Of a stretch of DNA of 10,730 nt, positions 1 through 6,280 are shown one piece after another. Under the pieces are notes generated by a model, which was given only the letters and a program-made list of their open reading frames with translations, did no database searches and had not been told where the DNA came from. Numbering within the stretch: the stretch's first letter is position 1; each line of letters opens with the position of its first letter. The position numbers were made by a program, and so were the translations under genes. Origin of the DNA: an uncultured Verrucomicrobiota bacterium (GTDB lineage Bacteria; Verrucomicrobiota; Kiritimatiellia; RFP12; UBA1067); NCBI GenBank assembly GCA_946631345.1, contig CAMPAA010000095.1, positions 1-10,730 on the forward strand, given 5' to 3'.

Positions 1-2069
1 GGCCTCAAGGCGCGCGGCGTGCGAAAGAGCGCCGCGTGGGTTGTGGCGTTTCTGGACTTCATCCAGCCTGCAAACGACGCCTCGTCAAGAGCCTCCGCAA
101 TGTTGCAGTAGGCCATCATGGACGGCTTGAAGCTCAGATCACGCGTGATCATGCCGAAAAAGTATTCGCGGTTTTTCGGATTCACGCCGAGCTTATCGAA
201 CCAGACGCCATCGAACATCTGGTAGAACATCCCGCACTTTACGCCGTCCGCCTTGATAAGCGTATACATCAGAACGACATTGTCTGCGCTGTCATGCCAG
301 TTGTCGTCCCAGAACGTGTTCGGAGCGCCCGGCGTGTATATCTCCGTGAGCCAGATCGGCATGTCGCCGTATTCGCGCACCTCACGGATTGCGCTGCGCA
401 CGGCACCCAGGAAGTTCCAGTACGACGAATGCTGCAGCTTTTCCGTGGAGCGCGGGTCGTCCGTCGTTTGCGCCGCATCCGCCGCAAACGCCTCCGGCCG
501 GAAATACGGATAGTCCGGCGTGAAATTGCCGCGACCGGGATGCAGGGACAATCCGTCGAGGCATCCCCATCCGCCGAGCTCCTTGATCCTGCGCACGAAC
601 ACGCTGTCGTACCCTGCAAGGCCGAGAGAGACTATCTTTATGTCTTCGTAGCCGCGTTCCTTTCGTATCCTGTGGATGTCCTTCAGAAACTCGACATATG
701 CCGGCGCCTTTACCGCAAGCCCTATTCCGTGGCACTTGAGCCCTATCCCCGGAACGGCGCCGTTGAGCTCGTTGCCGAACTCCCAGTATTCATTGCGGTT
801 TGTGCGGCACGCCTCAAACTCACCTATTATCCACTGGTCGCGTTCCCGACCCGGGCGGTTGTACTTGTCCATCGCGTGGTTGCCGCCATGCCGCCACGCA
901 ACGCGCGGGGGATGCTGTATGCGCGTATCGCCATGCCGCACCCACATCACGCCCATGCGGTCCATGAGCTTCTGCACGCTATCCTCGTCAGGGATCGGGA
1001 AGTAGGCCGCAATGCCGAACGGGCTGTTCTCCGGCCTGGCCTTGAATTTGTGCGGCGGCAGACGCGCAATGTTCATGCGGTCGAACGCCTCGCGCCCGTC
1101 CGCACAGTCGCGCGCGGACATCTCGACGAAATAGATGCCGCGCGGCTCAAGCGGGTTGAAGCGCACCGGAACGGTCGCCGTCCCGAACGAGGGTATCTCA
1201 ACCGTCTGCCGGCCTTCGCAGAACCGCTCGCCGCTGAAGCCCCGCACCCACCACGACACCTCGAACCTGCGAGCGGACGCCTGCACGTTCAGTATCTCGC
1301 CGGTGAATGCGATGTCGCCTGACGCGCTCTCGAACCAGTTGTAGGTCTTCGTGGTCTTGAGCGTGACCTGCGCCGGCATCCCCGCCGCCGCGCACAACTG
1401 CGCATATGGCGTGCGCACGCCATCAACCCGCACGATGCGGAAACCCGTCGTCCATCCGCCGCCCTTCTCGTCTTTCACCAGCCTTGTATGGTGTTCCCAC
1501 TGTCCGCACCATGCGGGTTCGCCGGATTCCAGGCGCTCGGAGAGGTAGGCGATTCCGCATCCGTCGGCATCCACAAACTCCAATGCGTTGTCGAGACGCT
1601 CCTCCCACGGCTGACCGCCATTTGCGGAACGCACCCAGCGCCCCTGCCCTTTCAGGCAGTTCCCGCGCGCAAGCGATTTCCCGTGCTGGCGGGAGAGCAT
1701 GCAGGATGCGCTTAAGCCATCGTTCGACGATACGTTGCCGACGGTGAAGCGCACGTCCACCGCATCGTCCCCGGCAAGCGTGAACCGCCCTTTCACCGTA
1801 GGCATGCTCAATCCTTTCGGGAAATCGTCCGGTGCGCAGTATGCGACCTCATAGCCTCCATCGGTTGCAGTCGCGCCGCCATTCACGAACCTGTACCGCT
1901 TGCCGGAGAACGCAAGGCGCACGGCCTTGAACGAAACCAGCATGGCCTTTCCGTCGCGGACCTCCACCGACCGGTCCCTGTCCTTGGCGAACCCTATCGA
2001 CATCGGCACGGCGACTCCTGACGCCGATGCAAAGATCGCCGCCAGTGAAACAAGAAAGACGCGCTTCAT
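1..2069 (-). CDS. Secreted clan GH-A-like glycoside hydrolase (3' end beyond window)
   Basis: Likely an exported retaining glycosidase with a TIM-barrel catalytic domain; 689 codons are visible and the reading frame is open at the left edge. The start MKRVFLVSLAAIFASASG is a classic signal peptide (about residues 1-20). Residues about 25-220 and 225-335 look like beta-rich accessory domains, and the barrel begins near residue 345 (NSPFGIAAYF). A strand ending EYWEFGNELNG puts the expected acid/base Glu of clan GH-A at E434, after N433. A second strand, MPIWLTEIYTPG, puts the expected nucleophile at E576. The 142-residue spacing suits strands 4 and 7 of the barrel. GH39-, GH51- or GH5-like assignment cannot be settled by eye, so the substrate is unknown. 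It is the last visible gene of the operon: its ATG lies 3 nt after the stop of the SUMF1-like gene, with only a weak GGA ribosome site inside that gene, which suggests translational coupling. Confidence 0.85.
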   Translation of the reverse strand, partial: MKRVFLVSLAAIFASASGVAVPMSIGFAKDRDRSVEVRDGKAMLVSFKAVRLAFSGKRYRFVNGGATATDGGYEVAYCAPDDFPKGLSMPTVKGRFTLAGDDAVDVRFTVGNVSSNDGLSASCMLSRQHGKSLARGNCLKGQGRWVRSANGGQPWEERLDNALEFVDADGCGIAYLSERLESGEPAWCGQWEHHTRLVKDEKGGGWTTGFRIVRVDGVRTPYAQLCAAAGMPAQVTLKTTKTYNWFESASGDIAFTGEILNVQASARRFEVSWWVRGFSGERFCEGRQTVEIPSFGTATVPVRFNPLEPRGIYFVEMSARDCADGREAFDRMNIARLPPHKFKARPENSPFGIAAYFPIPDEDSVQKLMDRMGVMWVRHGDTRIQHPPRVAWRHGGNHAMDKYNRPGRERDQWIIGEFEACRTNRNEYWEFGNELNGAVPGIGLKCHGIGLAVKAPAYVEFLKDIHRIRKERGYEDIKIVSLGLAGYDSVFVRRIKELGGWGCLDGLSLHPGRGNFTPDYPYFRPEAFAADAAQTTDDPRSTEKLQHSSYWNFLGAVRSAIREVREYGDMPIWLTEIYTPGAPNTFWDDNWHDSADNVVLMYTLIKADGVKCGMFYQMFDGVWFDKLGVNPKNREYFFGMITRDLSFKPSMMAYCNIAEALDEASFAGWMKSRNATTHAALFRTPRALR

Positions 2070-2072
2070 TTT

Positions 2073-3362
2073 TTACTGTTCCATGTGAAGCGTAAGGCGG
2101 CAACCGAAATCCTGCTGCGTGTCGTTGCGGCTCCCGTACCAATCAATCTGCGCGCGGCATGCGGCGCGGCAGTCGCCGAATGCGGCCCATGCACCGCCAC
2201 CGCGCCCGGTGCGCGCCTGGCTCGTTGTTGTGCTGAGCCCCATCGGGTCGTCGCCGGTCGGCAACACGGCGGACTTGCCGTAGTAACGATCAAGGCAAAT
2301 CTCCCAGCGCAAGCCGTGCATGTCGTACAGCCCCCAAGAATTGGGAAGCTTAAGACCAACCTCCTTGCTTGTGTTGGCGTTGGCGTTATACCAGCCAAGC
2401 CGGTCGAGGTTCGCCTCGGTGTAGCCACCCTGTGTGCGCGGCTTTGGATCAAGCTCGCTGCCGTCGTTCCACGGTGTGGTGGTTCCGGCGCGGCAGGCGT
2501 ATTCCCACTGCGCCTCGGTGGGAAGGTCAAACACCAGATCGGATTCGAGCGAAGCGGGCAGGGTGACCTTGGCGCGCAACGTAGCCATCAGCGAACCATC
2601 GTCCACGGCTGAGGCGTTGTAGCCGTTCTTGACATCGGGCCAATTCTGCCCGTTGGTAACACCGCGCATCTGCACCCATGAGAACGGGCACAACTTCTTG
2701 GCCTCCGCCCCCAGGGCCGTCACGGCAGAGACATCACCGGTGATGCAGCCATACTGAGCCTTGGTTATCGGAAACACGGACATCCAGAAATCGCGCGTAT
2801 GCCTTATCTTGCGCAGGGCCTCAGATGCGATCCGCGTAACACCGACAACTTCGCCCTCGCTTTCGGGCGAACCTATCGTCGCGGTTCCCGCCGGGATGCG
2901 CCGAAGCACGATGGAGGTTGTCTTGTGCACGTCGGTCCAGCCGCCTGCCGGCTTCGACTGAAGCGTGGCCGGCCACGAGGCCGCAGCCTTGCCGCCGGAG
3001 ACGTCGATCACCAGATAGTTGTCGGTGGCTACGGAAAGCTCCACCTTGACATCCGCCCATACCGCGCTTTCGGGAAGGCCCGACACGGCAGGATCCCACA
3101 CGATGCGATGCTCGCCGTCGGCCACGTCCCACATGTCGCCGCTGAACGAGCTTACGGGCACGACCATTGCGACGTCATTCGTCTTGAGCGTCACAGCCAC
3201 GTCGACTTTCTGCCCGGACGTATTTGCAAGCACGTAATCGATGTTGACCTTCGCGCTCCACGGCCACTGCTGACGCACCACGACGCGTGACACGTTCGCG
3301 GCCGAGACCGCATACGTCATTGCGGCGGCGGTTGCCGCCAGAATAAGCGATTTCATTTTCAT
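2073..3362 (-). CDS. Secreted SUMF1-fold (FGE-like) protein lacking catalytic cysteines
   Basis: A 429-aa exported protein. The start at 3362 was chosen because AAGGAG lies 8 nt upstream and the product then begins with the signal peptide MKMKSLILAATAAAMTYAVSA; a frame extending to 3416 adds 18 residues that do not look like a leader. Residues about 22-150 form a beta-rich domain opening with VVVRQQWPWSAKVNIDY, which I recognise only as a companion of SUMF1 domains in PVC-type proteins. Residues about 152-425 are the SUMF1/FGE-sulfatase fold, with DLPTEAQWEYACRAG at 280-293, NSWGLYDMHG at 341-350 and GGAW...CRAACR...GCRL at 388-423. In the last block, the positions of the two catalytic cysteines of true formylglycine-generating enzymes are not cysteine, and the usual GNVWEW signature reads GLRWEI. 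Sulfatase activation is therefore unlikely; a binding or structural role is inferred. It sits in the middle of the operon. Confidence 0.88.
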   Translation of the reverse strand: MKMKSLILAATAAAMTYAVSAANVSRVVVRQQWPWSAKVNIDYVLANTSGQKVDVAVTLKTNDVAMVVPVSSFSGDMWDVADGEHRIVWDPAVSGLPESAVWADVKVELSVATDNYLVIDVSGGKAAASWPATLQSKPAGGWTDVHKTTSIVLRRIPAGTATIGSPESEGEVVGVTRIASEALRKIRHTRDFWMSVFPITKAQYGCITGDVSAVTALGAEAKKLCPFSWVQMRGVTNGQNWPDVKNGYNASAVDDGSLMATLRAKVTLPASLESDLVFDLPTEAQWEYACRAGTTTPWNDGSELDPKPRTQGGYTEANLDRLGWYNANANTSKEVGLKLPNSWGLYDMHGLRWEICLDRYYGKSAVLPTGDDPMGLSTTTSQARTGRGGGAWAAFGDCRAACRAQIDWYGSRNDTQQDFGCRLTLHMEQ

Positions 3363-3370
3363 TTCCTGAT

Positions 3371-3376
3371 CTCCTT
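3371..3376 (-). promoter_or_regulatory. Ribosome-binding site deciding the SUMF1-like gene start
   Basis: On the minus strand this reads AAGGAG, 8 nt before the ATG at 3362. It supports that start over the upstream in-frame ATG at 3416, which would lie inside the preceding gene and has no comparable site. Confidence 0.85.
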
Positions 3377-3390
3377 GTTTAAACGGATGG

Positions 3391-4044
3391 TTAACGTATG
3401 ACGATAGACAGCCCATCGCAGGTCAGCATGAGCGTCTCGGACTTGAGCCCCGCCGCCGTGGACAGCGCATAGACGTGCGCCCCGGGCGCGGCCTTGGCCA
3501 AGTACCAATCCGGCGCGACAAGCCCGGCGACGTCAACGCCATCTACCGACAGCCCTGTCGCCACGTCGGGATACGGCAAAACCGCATGATGCCCGACATA
3601 CTGCCAGACGGAAGCGGGAACGTTGGCGCCAAGCACACGGAACGCCGCGCCGTCCACGCCGCGCACAAGGCCAACCCGCGCCGTGCGCGTCTCAATTGTC
3701 GCACCCTGCGCGTCCGTGAACGAGAGAGTCAGCGAAAGCACGCGCTCGTCGTCCTCCGCAAGCGGTGCGGCAATATCTATCGCGCCGCTCGTGACGGACG
3801 TGTCGTTCCATTCGTAGAGGCGGGGCGTGCGCCGCACGCCGTCATAGACCGCAACCTTCGCCGCAGTCGCACCCTTCGGCCACGACAGATCTACGGCAAT
3901 CGGCGACGTGGCCGTCTTCCAGACGATGGACTTCTCGGGATTGAGGCAAAGCGACACATTGGCGGTGGCCTCGCCATGCACCGGCAACGCGAACGGCGCC
4001 GCGCTCAGCAGGAGCAGAAGTTCAATTGCGTTTTTCTTTTTCAT
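3391..4044 (-). CDS. Secreted protein of unknown function, beta-sandwich-like
   Basis: I do not recognise this 217-aa protein. It begins MKKKNAIELLLLLSAAPFALPVHGEA, a signal peptide with cleavage probably near residue 25. The mature part alternates short hydrophobic strands with turns (SIVWKTATSPIAVDLSWPKG, DDERVLSLTLSFTDAQGA, ASVWQYVGHHAVLPYPDVAT), suggesting one or two immunoglobulin- or FN3-like beta domains. It has no recognisable catalytic motif, transmembrane anchor, lipobox or cell-wall signal. It overlaps the end of the SGNH hydrolase gene by 23 nt, has an AAAGG site 5 nt before its ATG inside that gene, and ends 28 nt before the SUMF1-like gene. The packing implies co-translation and a shared job; partner or carbohydrate-binding subunit of the SUMF1-like protein is a guess. 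The reading frame, signal peptide and operon position make it a convincing gene. Confidence 0.8.
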   Translation of the reverse strand: MKKKNAIELLLLLSAAPFALPVHGEATANVSLCLNPEKSIVWKTATSPIAVDLSWPKGATAAKVAVYDGVRRTPRLYEWNDTSVTSGAIDIAAPLAEDDERVLSLTLSFTDAQGATIETRTARVGLVRGVDGAAFRVLGANVPASVWQYVGHHAVLPYPDVATGLSVDGVDVAGLVAPDWYLAKAAPGAHVYALSTAAGLKSETLMLTCDGLSIVIR

Positions 4045-4822
4045 CCTTGCCTTTCATTGGTTTGTCAATTGCACGTGAAAGCGCTTCCGCCCAGATGTCG
4101 TAACCCGCTTCCACGGGATGCACCTCATCGGGCATCATGGTCTTGGGAACCCACCCGGTAGCATCTACGAACCGGGATTCAAGGTCGATCCATTCAATGC
4201 CAGGATCGCCCGCCGCAAAGGACTTCAGGAGCCGGTTAGTCTCGTCATCCCTTCGGCGGCACGCCGCCAGGCCTGAAGCAGGCGAACACCCCACGGGGAA
4301 TATCGCATGGAGCAGGATCCGCGCCTTCGGCTGCCGCTCGCGGATCATCTGCACGATCTTCCGGATCGCCGCCGCGACATTGGCCGGATCGCTTCCGGCC
4401 TTCCCGTTGTTGTTCACCCCGATGAGCAGCGCCACCGCCTTCGCCTCGTATCCATCAAGCTCCCCGTGCTGGATGCGCCACATCACGTGCTGCGTGCCGT
4501 CGCTGCCGTAACCCAGATTGAGCACGGACCGCCCGGACGTGAACTTCGCCCAGTTCACCGGATGCTGGTATTCCCACCGGTGCGTGATCGAATCACCAAT
4601 CATCACCAGATCGACCACACGGCCACGGTACGTCTCGACAAGCCGGTGGCGATCCAGAAAGCGGTTGGCCCACCAGTGGTCGCCGAAGATGCCCGCACCG
4701 CGCGCACGGTCGCCCGAGCGGCTCTCAAGGCGCGCGACCGGCACCAGCTCTTCAGGCTGACTCTCAGCGGCGCTCGCGATGGATGCCGCCATGGTGCAGA
4801 TGGCCAAAATGCTCCTGTACAT
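4022..4822 (-). CDS. Secreted SGNH/GDSL-family hydrolase (probable carbohydrate esterase)
   Basis: A 266-aa exported serine esterase of the SGNH superfamily. Start 4822 follows AAGGAG by 10 nt and gives the signal peptide MYRSILAICTMAASIASA; a longer frame to 4888 would run upstream of the predicted transcription start. All four SGNH blocks are visible: nucleophile S78 in VMIGDSITHRW, G104 in LNLGYGSDG, N137 in LIGVNNNGK, and the D232-x-x-H235 dyad in MPDEVHPVEAGY. The layout resembles PAF-acetylhydrolase-like GDSL esterases, which remove acetyl or other acyl groups. In this operon, deacylation of a glycan ahead of the glycoside hydrolase is the natural inference; substrate and regiochemistry are not visible. 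The C-terminal tail KGKDEKEKRN is strongly charged and lies partly in the 23-nt overlap with the next gene, so it may be a by-product of that overlap. It is the first gene of the operon. Confidence 0.92.
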   Translation of the reverse strand: MYRSILAICTMAASIASAAESQPEELVPVARLESRSGDRARGAGIFGDHWWANRFLDRHRLVETYRGRVVDLVMIGDSITHRWEYQHPVNWAKFTSGRSVLNLGYGSDGTQHVMWRIQHGELDGYEAKAVALLIGVNNNGKAGSDPANVAAAIRKIVQMIRERQPKARILLHAIFPVGCSPASGLAACRRRDDETNRLLKSFAAGDPGIEWIDLESRFVDATGWVPKTMMPDEVHPVEAGYDIWAEALSRAIDKPMKGKDEKEKRN

Positions 4823-4832
4823 GTTACACATA

Positions 4833-4838
4833 CTCCTT
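4833..4838 (-). promoter_or_regulatory. Ribosome-binding site deciding the SGNH hydrolase start
   Basis: AAGGAG on the minus strand, 10 nt before the ATG at 4822. An ATG at 4831 is only 1 nt away and too close to be used. The site lies just downstream of the predicted transcription start near 4842, so the leader is only about 20 nt. Confidence 0.85.
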
Positions 4839-4848
4839 GTGTTCGTGA

Positions 4849-4877
4849 AGTGTACCACATCACCCCTCCCCAGGCAA
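4849..4877 (-). promoter_or_regulatory. Promoter of the four-gene secreted-enzyme operon
   Basis: On the minus strand: -35 TTGCCT (4872-4877), a 17-nt spacer ending in the extended -10 element TGG (4855-4857), and -10 TACACT (4849-4854). Transcription should begin near 4842. The -35 matches the sigma-70 consensus at 4 of 6 positions, which leaves room for activation. The tandem repeats begin 8 bp upstream of the -35, where an AraC-type activator would be expected to touch polymerase. Confidence 0.75.
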
Positions 4878-4885
4878 GGTTCCGG

Positions 4886-4931
4886 CACGGCTTTTCAAAC
4901 AACGGAAACACGGCTTTTCAAACAACGGAAA
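4886..4931. repeat. Two perfect tandem 23-bp repeats, probable regulator operator
   Basis: Copies at 4886-4908 and 4909-4931 are identical and abut without a spacer; each begins CACGGCTTTTC and ends AACAACGGAAA. They fill the space between two divergent promoters, 8 bp from the operon -35 and covering the -35 region of the regulator promoter. AraC-family proteins such as XylR and AraC bind direct-repeat half-sites about two helical turns apart, so two monomers on one face of the DNA is the expected arrangement. That this is the operator of the adjacent XylR-like protein is inference. Confidence 0.8.
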
Positions 4932-4942
4932 TCTGGTACAAT
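4915..4942 (+). promoter_or_regulatory. Promoter of the regulator gene (leaderless transcript)
   Basis: -10 TACAAT at 4937-4942 is preceded by the extended element TGG at 4934-4936. The -35 is poor: TTTTCA at 4915-4920 with a 16-nt spacer. It lies inside the second 23-bp repeat, so binding there should block this promoter. The -10 ends 8 nt before the ATG, so RNA should start at, or one or two bases before, the start codon. Confidence 0.65.
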
Positions 4943-4950
4943 ACGCGGGC

Positions 4951-6135
4951 ATGGACAAGGCAAGGCCAAAAATCGTAATCGCCATACCAACAAACGGAAG
5001 CAACGGACGCGAACTCATGTCGGGCGTGTTCCAGTATCTGAACGAACATCCGCGATGGGAGATTCAGACCATAATCACCGCCACTGGCGTGCGCACCGGC
5101 GGGCTGGAGGTCGCCGCAAGTGACGCGGACGGCATCCTCATAGCGATGTCCTGCAGCAAAGAGCTGCTCGATAAGGTGCAAAGCCGGAAGACCATAAAGA
5201 TTGTCGCCTGCGACGACGGCATAGTGCGCCTGTGCCGCGGCCGATCTGGCTGCCGTACATTGCAGCTCGACAGCGTATCAATCGGGAAGGACGTGGCGCA
5301 GTACCTCAATTCACTCGGACGCTTTGCCGCCTACGGCTTTGTGCACGGCCCGTTCAGGCAGCCATGGTCGGTTGACCGCGAGCGGGGCTTCCGTTCGCTC
5401 ATGCCGCATGGAATGAAGCTACACGTGTTCCATGGAAACGACAGTCAGGAATCAGCGTCACCAATCATCCACCAAACACAGCTGTCCGAATGGATCGCAG
5501 GATTGCCGAAGCCCGTCACGGTGTTCGGCGCGAACGACAGGTTCGCAAACGAGGTCCTGATAGTGTGCAGACGGCTTGGGCTTAAAGTGCCGCAACAGGT
5601 TGCCGTGATTGGATGCGACAACGATCCGTTCGTCTGCACAAATGCCGTTCCGGCGCTTTCAAGCCTGCAGCTCCCGTTCAGGACTCTCGGCTACCGCGCG
5701 GCGGCCACGCTCGACAGGATGCTGACCGGCAAACCTGTTCCGACAAAAACCGTTTACATATCCGGCTCGCGCCTGTTCGCACGCGCATCGACCGCCAACA
5801 TGCCGCCAGCCGCTGCGCTCGTGGAAAAGGCCGGCAACTTCATAGCGGAACATGCATTCGATGGCATCCGCGTAGGCGATGTCGCAAGGCATCTGGGCGT
5901 GTCACGCACCCTTCTGGACCTGCGGTTCCGTCAGATGCGTGGAGAGTCCGTGCTAAGCAGGATACAGGAGGTGCGACTCGCCGAGGTGAGGCGGCAGCTC
6001 GTGGAGACAAACAACACGATCCTGCAGATTGGCCGCAACAGCGGATTCAACGACCCCGACAACCTGAAGCGCCTCTTCAAGAAACGCTTTGGCACATCGA
6101 TGCGACAGTACAGGCATAACAATGCTGCTTCATGA
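4951..6135 (+). CDS. XylR-like transcriptional regulator (LacI-type sensor plus AraC-type HTH)
   Basis: A 394-aa sugar-responsive regulator. Residues about 6-275 are a periplasmic-binding-protein-like sensor of the LacI/GalR type without the LacI N-terminal helix-turn-helix: it opens PKIVIAIPTNGSNGRELMSGV and carries VAVIGCDNDPF with PALSSLQLPFRTLGYRAA at 217-252. Residues about 287-394 are an AraC-type domain with two helix-turn-helix units, near 306-326 (IRVGDVARHLGVSRTLLDLRF) and 354-377, and the family signature IGRNSGFNDPDNLKRLFKKRFG. This is the architecture of Escherichia coli XylR, which binds xylose and activates xylose genes from direct-repeat sites; the ligand here is unknown. The ATG at 4951 is well placed for the domain start but has no Shine-Dalgarno sequence. 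It is divergent from the secreted-enzyme operon, its most likely target. No clear terminator follows. Confidence 0.93.
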   Translation: MDKARPKIVIAIPTNGSNGRELMSGVFQYLNEHPRWEIQTIITATGVRTGGLEVAASDADGILIAMSCSKELLDKVQSRKTIKIVACDDGIVRLCRGRSGCRTLQLDSVSIGKDVAQYLNSLGRFAAYGFVHGPFRQPWSVDRERGFRSLMPHGMKLHVFHGNDSQESASPIIHQTQLSEWIAGLPKPVTVFGANDRFANEVLIVCRRLGLKVPQQVAVIGCDNDPFVCTNAVPALSSLQLPFRTLGYRAAATLDRMLTGKPVPTKTVYISGSRLFARASTANMPPAAALVEKAGNFIAEHAFDGIRVGDVARHLGVSRTLLDLRFRQMRGESVLSRIQEVRLAEVRRQLVETNNTILQIGRNSGFNDPDNLKRLFKKRFGTSMRQYRHNNAAS

Positions 6136-6172
6136 ATTGGCTATCTGGATTTCAGTCTATGGACGCGGCGCA

Positions 6173-6201
6173 TTGCCCTTTTACCGCTGATGTGCTATAC
6201 T
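6173..6201 (+). promoter_or_regulatory. Promoter of the Agl23-like membrane protein gene
   Basis: -35 TTGCCC (6173-6178), a 17-nt spacer, and -10 TATACT (6196-6201) with the extended element TGC at 6193-6195. Transcription should start near 6208, giving a leader of about 73 nt. That leader shows no recognisable riboswitch or strong hairpin. The promoter begins 37 nt after the regulator stop codon, so this gene has its own start signal. Confidence 0.75.
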
Positions 6202-6280
6202 CCCCGCCATCGCAAACGCAAAGTTCTGAACAACAAACCGACACGGACAATATTGCCCCGAAAGGAAGTACATAGCGGCG

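Noticed and set aside
36..1322. 428-aa open frame on the plus strand
   Set aside because: It is codon-for-codon antisense to the glycoside hydrolase, which has a signal peptide and both catalytic glutamates. It is rich in Arg, His and Val, as expected for the complement of a GC-rich gene, and has no recognisable domain.
3363..3416. N-terminal extension of the SUMF1-like gene
   Set aside because: The added residues precede the signal peptide and lack a ribosome site, while AAGGAG lies 8 nt before the ATG at 3362.
4823..4888. N-terminal extension of the SGNH hydrolase gene
   Set aside because: It would cross the predicted transcription start and promoter, and the signal peptide starts at 4822 behind a strong ribosome site.
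4886..4931. Start of a CRISPR array
   Set aside because: Only two copies exist and they abut without a spacer; there are no cas genes nearby.
6202..6280. Riboswitch or attenuator in the leader of the Agl23-like gene
   Set aside because: The roughly 73-nt leader shows no strong hairpin, no terminator and no recognisable conserved aptamer core.
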